A stretch of DNA of 16,841 bases from Candidatus Kuenenia stuttgartensis (GTDB taxonomy: Bacteria > Planctomycetota > Planctomycetia > Isosphaerales > Isosphaeraceae). A program made the position numbers and the translations under genes. The notes beneath the pieces were generated by a model that was not told where the DNA came from, searched no databases, and saw nothing but the letters and a program-made list of their open reading frames with translations. Position 1 is the stretch's first letter, and the number at the start of each line of letters is the position of its first letter. The stretch covers positions 1 to 16,841 of the forward strand of contig CAMBZY010000013.1 in assembly GCA_945872325.1 (NCBI GenBank), written 5' to 3'. Below are positions 6,343 through 13,394 of this stretch, piece by piece.

Positions 6343-8298
6343 ATGAACACGAATCACTCGTTTTCAGAAAAGTTCCGCGGATTGATCCAGCGAATTCCGT
6401 ATATCAGACAACCGAAGTCATCGAAAATACGCCCCCTTCTCTTCGGCACCCTCGGCCTGCTCCTGATAACTTCCAGTCAGGCCTCAGGTCAGGCCCCACC
6501 CCCGAAAGCGCCGCTCAGCCATGGGATGGCTTTAGATGGTCAGTCCATCCCATTAAAACCTAAAACCGGCCAGGCTCTGGCCATGATCTTTTATTCCACA
6601 CAATGCCCAATTGCAAATGCTTACAGCAATACGCTGAGCGAACTGGGTAAAACTTTTCCTGAAAATAAAGTCCGACTGATTGGAATCTGTGTCGATCCGG
6701 ACCTGACCAAAGAGCAGATTCTGACACATTCGAAAGAATTCGGCTGGAATTTCCCGATCCTGCACGATCCATCCGGCAAGCTCGTGAGCCAGTTCGGAGC
6801 CAAGGTCACTCCGGAAGTTTTTGTCGTTGATGAATCTGGCCAAGTCCGTTATCAAGGCCGAATCGACGATCAATTTACAGCTCGCCAGAAACGTAACCCC
6901 AACCCCAGTAAGCATGAACTCAAAGACGCCCTGACAGCCATCACAGCCGGCCAACCGGTCGCCATTGCCCTGACAACCGCCATCGGTTGCCCCGTGCCTG
7001 AACTCAAAGAGGTTGTCGCAAAGCCGGTTCCGACATACTCCCGGGAAATTTCCCGAATCATTCAAAAGAATTGCCAGGAGTGCCACAGCAAAGGCCAGAT
7101 TGGCCCTTTCCCGCTCGAGACTTACGAACACGCTCGCAAGCGGGCTTCGGACCTGGCCGATGTGACCTCCGAAAAATTGATGCCTCCCTGGAAGGCCGAG
7201 CGCGGCTTCGGCAGAGCGATGAAGCACGACCGCTCGCTTTCAGAAACCGACATTCAGGCTTTCGCCGACTGGTCAGACGCCGGTGCTCCGCTTGGGAATA
7301 TCGCAGAAATGCCCGCCCCAGTGAGCTTTGCGACCGACTGGAAAATGGGCACGCCTGACATGGTCCTCCAGTTGCCCGCTGGATATGTGATTCCCGCAAC
7401 CGGGCCAGATCTCTACCGCTGCTTTGTCCTGCCCACCAATCTCCCAGACGATCGTTATATCTCCGCTGTGGAATTTAAACCCGACAATCGTAAGATCGTT
7501 CACCACATTGTGGGCTGGGTCGATGTCTCAGGTGAAGGCCGAAAGAAGGATGAACTGGAGCCGGGCCCTGGTTACATTTCATTCGTTGGTGCGGATATTC
7601 TAACCCACAGTGATATCAGTGGATGGGCCGCAGGACGTGGGCCGACCATTCTACCGGAAGGGGCTGGCTATTCCATCCCGAAAAATTCCGATATCATTTT
7701 GCAATTGCATTACCACCCAAGTGGGAAGCCAGAGACCGACCGATCTCAGGTCGGATTGTATTTCAGCCGAAAACCGATCAAGGCCGCACTGCACAGGACA
7801 GCAGCCAACAACACGGATATTACAATTCCGGCGGGTGCCAAAAATCATGAAATCAAGGCCGAGTGGGTGATACCGACCGATGTGGTCGCCCACTTTGTTT
7901 CGCCCCACATGCATTTGCTTGGTAAGGACATGAAAATGTCGATCACCTTCCCTGACGGACGCATTGAAGATTTAATCCATATTCCAAGCTGGGATTTCAA
8001 CTGGCAGAGTTCCTATGAGTTTGAAAAGCCGATGGACCTGCCCAAAGGCTCGATCTTGAAAGTGGTTGCTCATTACGACAATTCCTCTGAGAATCCGAAC
8101 AACCCCAGCAGCCCTCCGAAAGAAATAAAATGGGGTCCTGCCACATACGATGAAATGTGTGTCGGGTTCATTTCCATGACCAAAAAAGACCAGGATCTGA
8201 CCCGCCCGGGTGAAAAGAATGATCTTGGGGTGATGATCCAAAATGCAAACCGTGCGAAAGATAAAGCCTCCAAGGCGAAGATTCTAAGCAGGGAATGA
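6343..8298 (+). CDS. Secreted redoxin-cytochrome c-copper monooxygenase-like fusion
   Basis: The 651-residue product starts at the ATG with AAAGGAG eight bases upstream. Residues 30-50 form a signal peptide core. Domain 1 (about 55-205) is a thioredoxin-fold redoxin with one cysteine, C88 in STQCPIANAYS, and the cis-Pro-type segment VTPEVFVVDESG (155-166). Domain 2 (about 230-315) has one covalent heme site, CQECH (244-248), followed by LMPPWKAERGFG and a DAGAP end. M280 is a possible axial ligand. Domain 3 (about 330-615) resembles copper type II ascorbate-dependent monooxygenases: HH at 387-388 in KIVHHIVGW, H456 in LQLHYHP, H522 and H524 in PHMHLLG, and M605 in YDEMCVGFIS. These match the two-copper ligand set of peptidylglycine hydroxylating monooxygenase. 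I infer an extracytoplasmic oxidoreductase with heme-fed electrons; the substrate is unknown. Similar fusions occur in planctomycetes annotated only as redoxin proteins. Confidence 0.85.
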   Translation: MNTNHSFSEKFRGLIQRIPYIRQPKSSKIRPLLFGTLGLLLITSSQASGQAPPPKAPLSHGMALDGQSIPLKPKTGQALAMIFYSTQCPIANAYSNTLSELGKTFPENKVRLIGICVDPDLTKEQILTHSKEFGWNFPILHDPSGKLVSQFGAKVTPEVFVVDESGQVRYQGRIDDQFTARQKRNPNPSKHELKDALTAITAGQPVAIALTTAIGCPVPELKEVVAKPVPTYSREISRIIQKNCQECHSKGQIGPFPLETYEHARKRASDLADVTSEKLMPPWKAERGFGRAMKHDRSLSETDIQAFADWSDAGAPLGNIAEMPAPVSFATDWKMGTPDMVLQLPAGYVIPATGPDLYRCFVLPTNLPDDRYISAVEFKPDNRKIVHHIVGWVDVSGEGRKKDELEPGPGYISFVGADILTHSDISGWAAGRGPTILPEGAGYSIPKNSDIILQLHYHPSGKPETDRSQVGLYFSRKPIKAALHRTAANNTDITIPAGAKNHEIKAEWVIPTDVVAHFVSPHMHLLGKDMKMSITFPDGRIEDLIHIPSWDFNWQSSYEFEKPMDLPKGSILKVVAHYDNSSENPNNPSSPPKEIKWGPATYDEMCVGFISMTKKDQDLTRPGEKNDLGVMIQNANRAKDKASKAKILSRE

Positions 8299-8382
8299 CC
8301 TGGTGAACCGACAATTCCATGCAATATTGATTGCAGATGTTGGTTATGGTTTCTAAAAAAAACAGTGATCTGTAAACAATTC

Positions 8383-8426
8383 AGGGGGCGCCAATTCGGC
8401 GTCCCCTTGATTGGCAATCTTTTTTT
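8383..8426 (+). terminator. Likely rho-independent terminator after the redoxin fusion
   Basis: AGGGGGCGCC (8383-8392) pairs with GGCGTCCCCT (8398-8407) across a 5-base loop, with one G-T wobble. A run of seven T's lies at 8420-8426, 12 bases after the stem. The gap before the T-run is longer than ideal, so termination strength is uncertain. It separates the redoxin fusion from the hydroxylase pair. Confidence 0.5.
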
Positions 8427-8542
8427 GAATTGGCACAGATTCCGTACTACAGGATCTCACTGTGGCCGATCCTGCTGCCTTCATCCAATCAGCAGTGTGG
8501 TCAAAACATCTCAAAAAAAGGTTCAAAGGGGGTTGATCGATC

Positions 8543-9286
8543 ATGATGACATTTGCAAGTTTAGACATCCTGGCTAGAATTTTCCTCGGCCTGAGTGTGA
8601 CTTATCTCGTTGCAACGATTTCTGAGGTGGTGTGGCATCGCCATGTTTATCATGCCTCGAGCCGAACCCGCCGATTCTGGGCCAGATACCCTCGATATTT
8701 CGACTATTTTCTAAGGCACCATTATCGCCATACGATCGTCCATCATGGTCTGACTTTCCGTGAGGATCATATTACCCAATTCAAGGATCTTGAAGCAAAA
8801 GCGGAGATTGATCGGATTGTAGCACCAAAAAACGACAAATTGATCCATCGAGACGGCTATGGCCTTTCTCCAAGCTGGACCACCGGCTTAAGTGGGCTTA
8901 TCACCTTCAACTTGACTGTCGCTCCAATTCTTCCAATTCTCTACTGGTTCTCAGGGCCATGTTCTTTTTGGGGCGGATTGCCCGTGCTTACGTTGTCGCC
9001 CATGTTGACAATGATGACTCATCCATACCTCCATCAGCATCATGGAGAGCCTGCCGCCAAGCCCTCTTTAATCATGAAGTTAGTGATGCGGACGTGGTAT
9101 TTTAAAATGCTCTGGCGCCACCACTTCCTTCATCATAAATATCCCTCTTCGAATTTTAATTTTCTACTCGGCGGCGACCACCTGCTTGGAACTTACAGAA
9201 GACCTGATGAAAAAGACCTCGCCGACATGGCCGAATTCGGAATCCCATTTGAGCGTGCCAAATATCATTTAGAACGCCTGCCCTGA
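8543..9286 (+). CDS. Histidine-box membrane hydroxylase/desaturase-like protein, copy A
   Basis: The 247-residue membrane protein has the scattered histidine clusters of the fatty acid hydroxylase/sterol desaturase superfamily, which hold a di-iron centre and oxygenate lipid substrates: HRHVYHASS (32-40), HHYRHTIVHHGLTF (59-72), HPYLHQHH (160-167) and HHFLHHKYP (193-201). Hydrophobic segments lie at about 7-30 and 115-158. The four clusters are the metal-binding framework; the lipid substrate cannot be told. The start has AAAGGGGG about ten bases upstream; the second ATG (8546) is an equal alternative. The next gene is a close paralogue starting 64 bases downstream, so this is a tandem duplication and probably one transcript. 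Confidence 0.75.
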   Translation: MMTFASLDILARIFLGLSVTYLVATISEVVWHRHVYHASSRTRRFWARYPRYFDYFLRHHYRHTIVHHGLTFREDHITQFKDLEAKAEIDRIVAPKNDKLIHRDGYGLSPSWTTGLSGLITFNLTVAPILPILYWFSGPCSFWGGLPVLTLSPMLTMMTHPYLHQHHGEPAAKPSLIMKLVMRTWYFKMLWRHHFLHHKYPSSNFNFLLGGDHLLGTYRRPDEKDLADMAEFGIPFERAKYHLERLP

Positions 9287-9350
9287 TGAATATTGTTGAA
9301 ATCGTTTGATCAGAGAATACTCGCAAACCACGATTGAAAGGACTTGCATC

Positions 9351-10097
9351 ATGCTATTGGCATTAAATGGTTTAGACATCTCGGCCAGGATTCTGCTTGG
9401 CCTCATCGTCACCTATCTTATTGCAACCGTCTCTGAAGTGCTTCTACATCGCTATATTGCACATGCCAGTAGTAAAGCGCGTCGATATTGGGCCAGGCAT
9501 CCCAGACTATTCGGGCATTTATTGAAGCTGCATTATCGCCATACCATTGTTCATCATGGACTCACATTCCGAATGAATCATGTGACCCAGTTCAAAGATA
9601 CAAATGAAAGAGAACTCACAGATCGAATCGTTGCCCTCAGAGCCGATGAGCTGATCCATCGTGAAGATTACGGCCTGACCATCGGCTTGAGAGGTCTGAT
9701 TTCATACAACATGACCGTCGCACCAATTCTCCCGATTTTATATTGGATCGCTGGCCCTTGGGCCCTGTGTGGAGCCTTGCCTGTGCTCACATTGGCGCCC
9801 TTCTCGGCAATGCTGCTCCACCCCTTTCTGCATGAGCATCATGAGACGGCACGCAAACCCTCGGCAATGGTTCAACTTTTAATGCGTACCAAATATTATC
9901 GCATGCTTTGGACTCATCATTTCGTTCATCACAAATATCCAAATTCAAACTTTAATCTGCTGCTGGGCGGTGACTTCCTACTCGGCACCTATCGAAGGCC
10001 AAATCCCAGCGACCTGGCCGAGATGGAAGAGGTCGGAATGCCCCTCGTTTTTTCCAAGTCCAAGGCTGAACAAAACAGTTCCCGAATTAACGATTGA
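9351..10097 (+). CDS. Histidine-box membrane hydroxylase/desaturase-like protein, copy B
   Basis: The 248-residue product aligns end to end with the preceding gene. It shares long blocks such as HYRHTIVHHGLTF, NMTVAPILPILYW (NLTVAPILPILYW in A), PVLTLAP, and LLGGDFLLGTYRRP (LLGGDHLLGTYRRP in A). All four histidine clusters are kept: HRYIAHASS, HYRHTIVHHG, HPFLHEHH and HHFVHHKYP. The ATG at 9351 is chosen because it has GAAAGGA upstream and makes the N-terminus match copy A (LDISARILLGLIVTYL versus LDILARIFLGLSVTYL); an earlier in-frame start at 9306 would add residues without a match. The C-terminal 15 residues diverge (SKAEQNSSRIND versus HLERLP). It converges with the minus-strand gene ending at 10112. 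Confidence 0.75.
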   Translation: MLLALNGLDISARILLGLIVTYLIATVSEVLLHRYIAHASSKARRYWARHPRLFGHLLKLHYRHTIVHHGLTFRMNHVTQFKDTNERELTDRIVALRADELIHREDYGLTIGLRGLISYNMTVAPILPILYWIAGPWALCGALPVLTLAPFSAMLLHPFLHEHHETARKPSAMVQLLMRTKYYRMLWTHHFVHHKYPNSNFNLLLGGDFLLGTYRRPNPSDLAEMEEVGMPLVFSKSKAEQNSSRIND

Positions 10098-10111
10098 CTG
10101 ACATTAAACCA

Positions 10112-10738
10112 TCAGCGCCTTAACAACGATGGTAGATTCCCCTGCCCGCCCGGCAATTGTGTAGGCGTAATGTCATCCACCAGCCAATTCCCGTCCTTCT
10201 GCTTCTGAAATCCTAATTTCCAGGCGGATGTTGTCGGTGGGAAATTGATCGCTGAACCTCCAATTGGAGATTGCCACGTACCTGCACAAAAGACTTGAAA
10301 ATCAGCCTTACCACGCTTGGTCTGACGCCCTGCACTGACATTTAAATCGCGGACACTCATAAAATCAAATTTCACCTGCTGCAAAGCCTCCTTCAAAAGT
10401 GTATTTCCCAAAGGCGATTGAAATTGGACACCCGCCCCCTGCCCATTCTGATAATAAACCGCTTTGGGCGACAAATGCTTACGCACACCCTCCATATCAT
10501 TCCGGCTCACAGCAACCACCATTTCTGAAACAATCGACGCCAGCTTTTCACGATCCGTCGTCCACGACAAGTCAATCAACAACAATATTCCCGCCACACC
10601 CACCGCAATCAGTGCCCTGATCAAATGACGCCCATTTTGGGTCATCATTAAAACGACTGTCGAAATCGCGGCGAACAGGAGCAATACGATCACCATCGGC
10701 CAGGGATTTTCACCGAAATGAAGTTCCAGAAATTCCAT
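10112..10738 (-). CDS. Two-TM protein with NTF2-like C-terminal domain
   Basis: The 208-residue product has two hydrophobic helices (about 14-32 and 39-57, the latter ending GILLLIDLSW). A soluble domain follows (about 63-200), opening with a helix LASIVSEMVVAVSRNDMEGV, then 'HLSPKAVYY', and closing with WKLGFQKQKDGNWLVDDITP. That arrangement resembles the cone-shaped NTF2/SnoaL-like fold, used for ligand binding or protein contacts, but no catalytic residues are evident. A ribosome-binding site (AAGGA, eight bases before the ATG at 10738) supports the start. It is divergent from the DUF1501 gene and converges with hydroxylase copy B (14-base gap). The precise family is not recognised. Confidence 0.6.
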   Translation of the reverse strand: MEFLELHFGENPWPMVIVLLLFAAISTVVLMMTQNGRHLIRALIAVGVAGILLLIDLSWTTDREKLASIVSEMVVAVSRNDMEGVRKHLSPKAVYYQNGQGAGVQFQSPLGNTLLKEALQQVKFDFMSVRDLNVSAGRQTKRGKADFQVFCAGTWQSPIGGSAINFPPTTSAWKLGFQKQKDGNWLVDDITPTQLPGGQGNLPSLLRR

Positions 10739-10901
10739 CGCCAGTGTCCTTTATCCGTGATCAATTCGTGTGCATCACTGCTCTTGAGGCATTCACTTCA
10801 TCAGATCCATTGTCGCATAATCCGCAAAAAGAATCAGCCGGTTGATCCCATTCAAGACTGGAATTTCGGAGTAAACTTTCGAGGCAGGCTTGAAACCTGG
10901 C

Positions 10902-10919
10902 CAAAAGTTTCAAAAGTTT
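10902..10919. repeat. Tandem 9-base repeat
   Basis: CAAAAGTTT occurs twice in direct succession. Each unit is partly self-complementary (AAAAGTTT contains AAA-TTT symmetry). It may be a regulator binding site in the divergent promoter region, or chance. Confidence 0.35.
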
Positions 10920-11070
10920 GTCAGGTAAGAGAATGAGTGGTGGGCGGGCAAAAATGTTTCTGGAAAGAATTGAACAATTTTACTTTACGAGATATCCGAT
11001 ATAGGTTAGGATAGCAGTATTCCTACCTGATACCTCACGTCGGTCTATCATCTCTCAATCGTCAAAATTC

Positions 11071-11090
11071 CGCAAACGGAGCCATTTGCG
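11071..11090 (+). promoter_or_regulatory. Hairpin holding the DUF1501 ribosome-binding site in its loop
   Basis: CGCAAA (11071-11076) pairs perfectly with TTTGCG (11085-11090). The loop is CGGAGCCA, which contains the Shine-Dalgarno GGAG. The 3' arm abuts the ATG at 11091 directly. In RNA this would present or restrict the ribosome-binding site and could modulate translation. The six-base stem is short, so its strength is uncertain. Confidence 0.45.
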
Positions 11091-12599
11091 ATGCTTTATG
11101 TACCCGGCCGACTCGGCAAAGACCTATGCGACAGCCAACTTGGAATGACCCGCCGCGACATCGTTCGCGTGGGTGCCACCAGCCTCTTCGGGCTAAATTT
11201 AGGCCAGATTCTTGAGATGCAGGCCCACGGGGCCGCCAAAGACCTGACCGGCGGCCAAGCCGGCAAGCCGAACGATGCCAATCACGGTGGTGGACCAGGC
11301 TGGGGACAGGCCAAATCTGTTGTGCTTGTCTACCTTCAGGGCGGCCCGTCGCACCTCGACCTCTGGGACCCCAAAGCGAACGTTCCCGACAACGTAAGGT
11401 CTGTTTTTAAGCCAATCGACACGAAAATTCCGGGTGTCCAGTTCACCGAAATCCTCCCGAACCTGGCGAAAATCAACGACAAGTTCACGATGATCCGGTC
11501 GATGTCCTACACCCCCAACGGCCTGTTTAACCACACCGCCGCCATCTATCAGATGATGACCGGTTATACGACCGACAAAGTGAGCCCCTCCGGGCAGCTT
11601 GAACCACCGACCCCGAAAGACTTTCCGAACTTCGGCAGTCAGATCATCCGCTTGAAGCCTCCAACCCAGCCCATGCTGCCATTCGTGATGCTCCCACGCC
11701 CGCTTCAGGAATCAAACGTGGTGGGCAAGGGCGGAACAGCCGGATTCCTTGGCCGGGCCTACGACCCTTACACGCTCTATCCTGATGGCGATGACATGGA
11801 TATGGAAAAAATGTCACGCGTCAAGGTCGACGACCTGAAGCTCCCATCCGACGTTTTCGCTGCCCGTCTCGAGCGCCGGGCCCGCCTTCGCGACGCCATT
11901 GATGCCGGCATGCCAGCGATTGAAAAAGCTGTTGAGGAATATAACCTTAACACCTATTATGACAAAGCTTTAAATCTGGTCATCTCAGGCAAGGCCCGCG
12001 AAGCCTTCAACCTGTCGAGCGAGCCAGAAGCCCTGCGTAACCGCTATGGCCGCAACACGTTCGGTCAATCCGCCCTACTTGCTCGCCGCCTGGTTGAAGC
12101 GGGTACACGGGTCGTGGAAGTGATCTGGCCTAAGGTGGCCAATTCTGACAACCACTCCTGGGACCACCACAGTGGCCTATCCGAGCGGATGAAGGACCGA
12201 TCCGGCCCGATGCTTGATCAAGGACTTTCCGCCTTGATTGAGGACATGGACAGCCGGGGGATGCTCAAAGACACTCTGGTAATTGCTGTGGGCGAGTTCG
12301 GACGAAGCCCCCAGAAGGGCGTTTCGACGTCGGGCAACGGCAACTCGGCAGACGGCCGCGACCACTGGCCATACTGCTACACCGCCGTGATGGCCGGTGC
12401 AGGCACCAAGCGTGGATATGTGCACGGCAAGAGCGACAAAACAGCCTCTGCCCCGATCGAAGATCCAGTCCATCCTGGCCAACTTCTAGCCACGATTTAC
12501 CACGCGATCGGGATCGACCCACGATCGATTGTTTACAACCACCTGAACCAACCCCGCGAGCTTGTGCAGTCGGACGCGATCACGAAATTCTTCGCCTGA
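11091..12599 (+). CDS. DUF1501 domain protein, Tat-type export signal
   Basis: The 502-residue product begins MLYVPGRLGKDLCDSQLGMT, then RRDIVRVGATSLFGLNLGQI (21-40), a twin-arginine start typical of planctomycete DUF1501 proteins. The family features follow: VVLVYLQGGPSHLDLWDPK (77-95), GVQFTEILPNL, SMSYTPNGLFNHTAAIYQMM, NSDNHSWDHHSG, LKDTLVIAVGEFGRSP, GRDHWPYCYTAVMAGAG and ATIYHAIGIDP near the end. DUF1501 proteins share the alkaline phosphatase/sulfatase fold and are usually paired with DUF1549/DUF1553 cytochrome-like partners, but none is visible here, so this copy stands alone. Length is normal. Its ribosome-binding site lies in a hairpin loop next to the ATG, and a strong terminator follows the stop. 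Biochemical activity is unknown. Confidence 0.92.
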   Translation: MLYVPGRLGKDLCDSQLGMTRRDIVRVGATSLFGLNLGQILEMQAHGAAKDLTGGQAGKPNDANHGGGPGWGQAKSVVLVYLQGGPSHLDLWDPKANVPDNVRSVFKPIDTKIPGVQFTEILPNLAKINDKFTMIRSMSYTPNGLFNHTAAIYQMMTGYTTDKVSPSGQLEPPTPKDFPNFGSQIIRLKPPTQPMLPFVMLPRPLQESNVVGKGGTAGFLGRAYDPYTLYPDGDDMDMEKMSRVKVDDLKLPSDVFAARLERRARLRDAIDAGMPAIEKAVEEYNLNTYYDKALNLVISGKAREAFNLSSEPEALRNRYGRNTFGQSALLARRLVEAGTRVVEVIWPKVANSDNHSWDHHSGLSERMKDRSGPMLDQGLSALIEDMDSRGMLKDTLVIAVGEFGRSPQKGVSTSGNGNSADGRDHWPYCYTAVMAGAGTKRGYVHGKSDKTASAPIEDPVHPGQLLATIYHAIGIDPRSIVYNHLNQPRELVQSDAITKFFA

Positions 12600-12637
12600 T
12601 CGTCCGATATTCGCAAGTTTCAGATCATCTATCACTC

Positions 12638-12670
12638 AAAAGAGCCGCCATTTTGTGCGGCTCTTTTTTT
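12638..12670 (+). terminator. Rho-independent terminator of the DUF1501 gene
   Basis: AAAAGAGCCGC pairs with GCGGCTCTTTT across an 8-base loop (CATTTTGT) and runs directly into a T-tract. It lies 38 bases after the stop codon at 12599 and separates the DUF1501 gene from the antitoxin-toxin pair. Confidence 0.9.
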
Positions 12671-12718
12671 GGTATCATGAAATTGAGATAAATCAAATTC
12701 CGCTGAGGAGAGTCGATC

Positions 12719-12970
12719 ATGTCAAGCGCGAATCCCAATCATCAGAACAGCCAGTTGCACGACGACAACGCCCCTGAGGACTGGACACCGCCGACCCCTG
12801 AGCACGTGGCCCGAATTGCTGCCATGGTGCCCCGGCAGAAGCCAAAACCGGCGAAGGATCCGCAGGGGGCGGGAAAAGGATTTGTTGGGCTTCTGAACAA
12901 ACCTGGTGATGCGACACCATCAGATGATCAAATTCAGCAATGGTTGGAACAGAAGCATTTGAAATCATGA
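12719..12970 (+). CDS. Antitoxin-like protein paired with PIN toxin
   Basis: The 83-residue product is preceded by a good ribosome-binding site (GAGGAG, eight bases before the ATG). Its stop overlaps the start of the PIN toxin in ATGA (12967-12970), the usual translational coupling of antitoxin and toxin. The N-terminal half is polar and proline-rich (NHQNSQLHDDNAPEDW, TPPTPEHVARIAAMVPRQKP), probably disordered, with one short helix around 27-37. The C-terminal part, GFVGLLNKPGDATPSDDQIQ, then QWLEQKHLKS, resembles the toxin-wrapping tail of VapB-like antitoxins. No ribbon-helix-helix, AbrB or Phd DNA-binding domain is visible. Its role is inferred from position, size and overlap. Confidence 0.65.
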   Translation: MSSANPNHQNSQLHDDNAPEDWTPPTPEHVARIAAMVPRQKPKPAKDPQGAGKGFVGLLNKPGDATPSDDQIQQWLEQKHLKS

Positions 12971-13374
12971 AAGTTTTTCTGGATACCAACATCGTTCTGG
13001 ACGCTTTGATGGAACGAATACCGTGGGTAGACGAGGCCTCTGTCATCGTTCAAGCGATTCAATCCGGACAGATTGCAGCATATATTTCAGCATCAAGCCT
13101 GACGGACATTGCCTATTTGTCGTTTCGGATTTCAAAAGATCGAAACCGATCACGTCTGGTTTTATTAAAATGTTTGGAATTATTTGAAATCATCACCATC
13201 AATCAGGATCTAATCGAACAGGCTCTGAATTTAAATGGATTGGATTTTGAAGATGATTTGCAGATCATCTCCGCCATATCAGCGGAATGCGACGCGATTA
13301 TTACCCGCGATATCCACGGGTTCATCCATTCACCGATCCCTGTGTTTGATCCATTTGCATTTCTGAATCGTTGA
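12967..13374 (+). CDS. PIN-domain toxin (VapC-like, PIN_3 type)
   Basis: The 135-residue product starts MKVFLDTNIVLDALMER, giving D6 and N8 of the PIN active site. S42/D47 follow in SASSLTDIAYL, then D93-D97 in LDFEDDLQIISAI, and D115 in AIITRDIHGF. These acidic residues coordinate Mg2+ in PIN ribonucleases such as VapC, which cut tRNA or rRNA when freed from their antitoxin. The 'FLDTNI..D.L.eR' start and 'DFED.lQ..sA' block match the PIN_3 subgroup. The ATG at 12967 is chosen because it overlaps the antitoxin stop and begins exactly at the PIN fold; an upstream in-frame start at 12940 would add only antitoxin-overlapping residues. Its 3' end is 20 bases from the converging Mrr gene. Base composition is AT-richer than the neighbours upstream. 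Confidence 0.85.
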   Translation: MKVFLDTNIVLDALMERIPWVDEASVIVQAIQSGQIAAYISASSLTDIAYLSFRISKDRNRSRLVLLKCLELFEIITINQDLIEQALNLNGLDFEDDLQIISAISAECDAIITRDIHGFIHSPIPVFDPFAFLNR

Positions 13375-13394
13375 TATTTATTTTTGATTTAAAT

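Larger units (their letters stand above)
10739..11090. other. Divergent intergenic region
   Basis: This 352-base region separates the minus-strand NTF2-like gene and the DUF1501 gene, so it should hold promoters for both. It contains a tandem 9-base repeat, CAAAAGTTT twice (10902-10919), an AT-rich stretch (10960-11000) and a hairpin covering the DUF1501 ribosome-binding site (11071-11090). No gene or convincing consensus promoter was seen. Confidence 0.55.

Noticed and set aside
6553..7227. 224-codon minus-strand frame inside the redoxin fusion
   Set aside because: It overlaps the redoxin and heme-binding coding sequence, shows no domain and has no ribosome-binding site.
10970..10998. Possible sigma-70-like promoter (TTGAAC, 17 bases, TATCCG) before the DUF1501 gene
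   Set aside because: The -10 box matches the consensus at only about half its positions, and promoter rules for this phylum are not well enough known to support a call.
12940..12966. Earlier start of the PIN toxin
   Set aside because: It would add nine residues lying wholly inside the antitoxin gene, while the ATG at 12967 overlaps the antitoxin stop and starts the PIN fold exactly.
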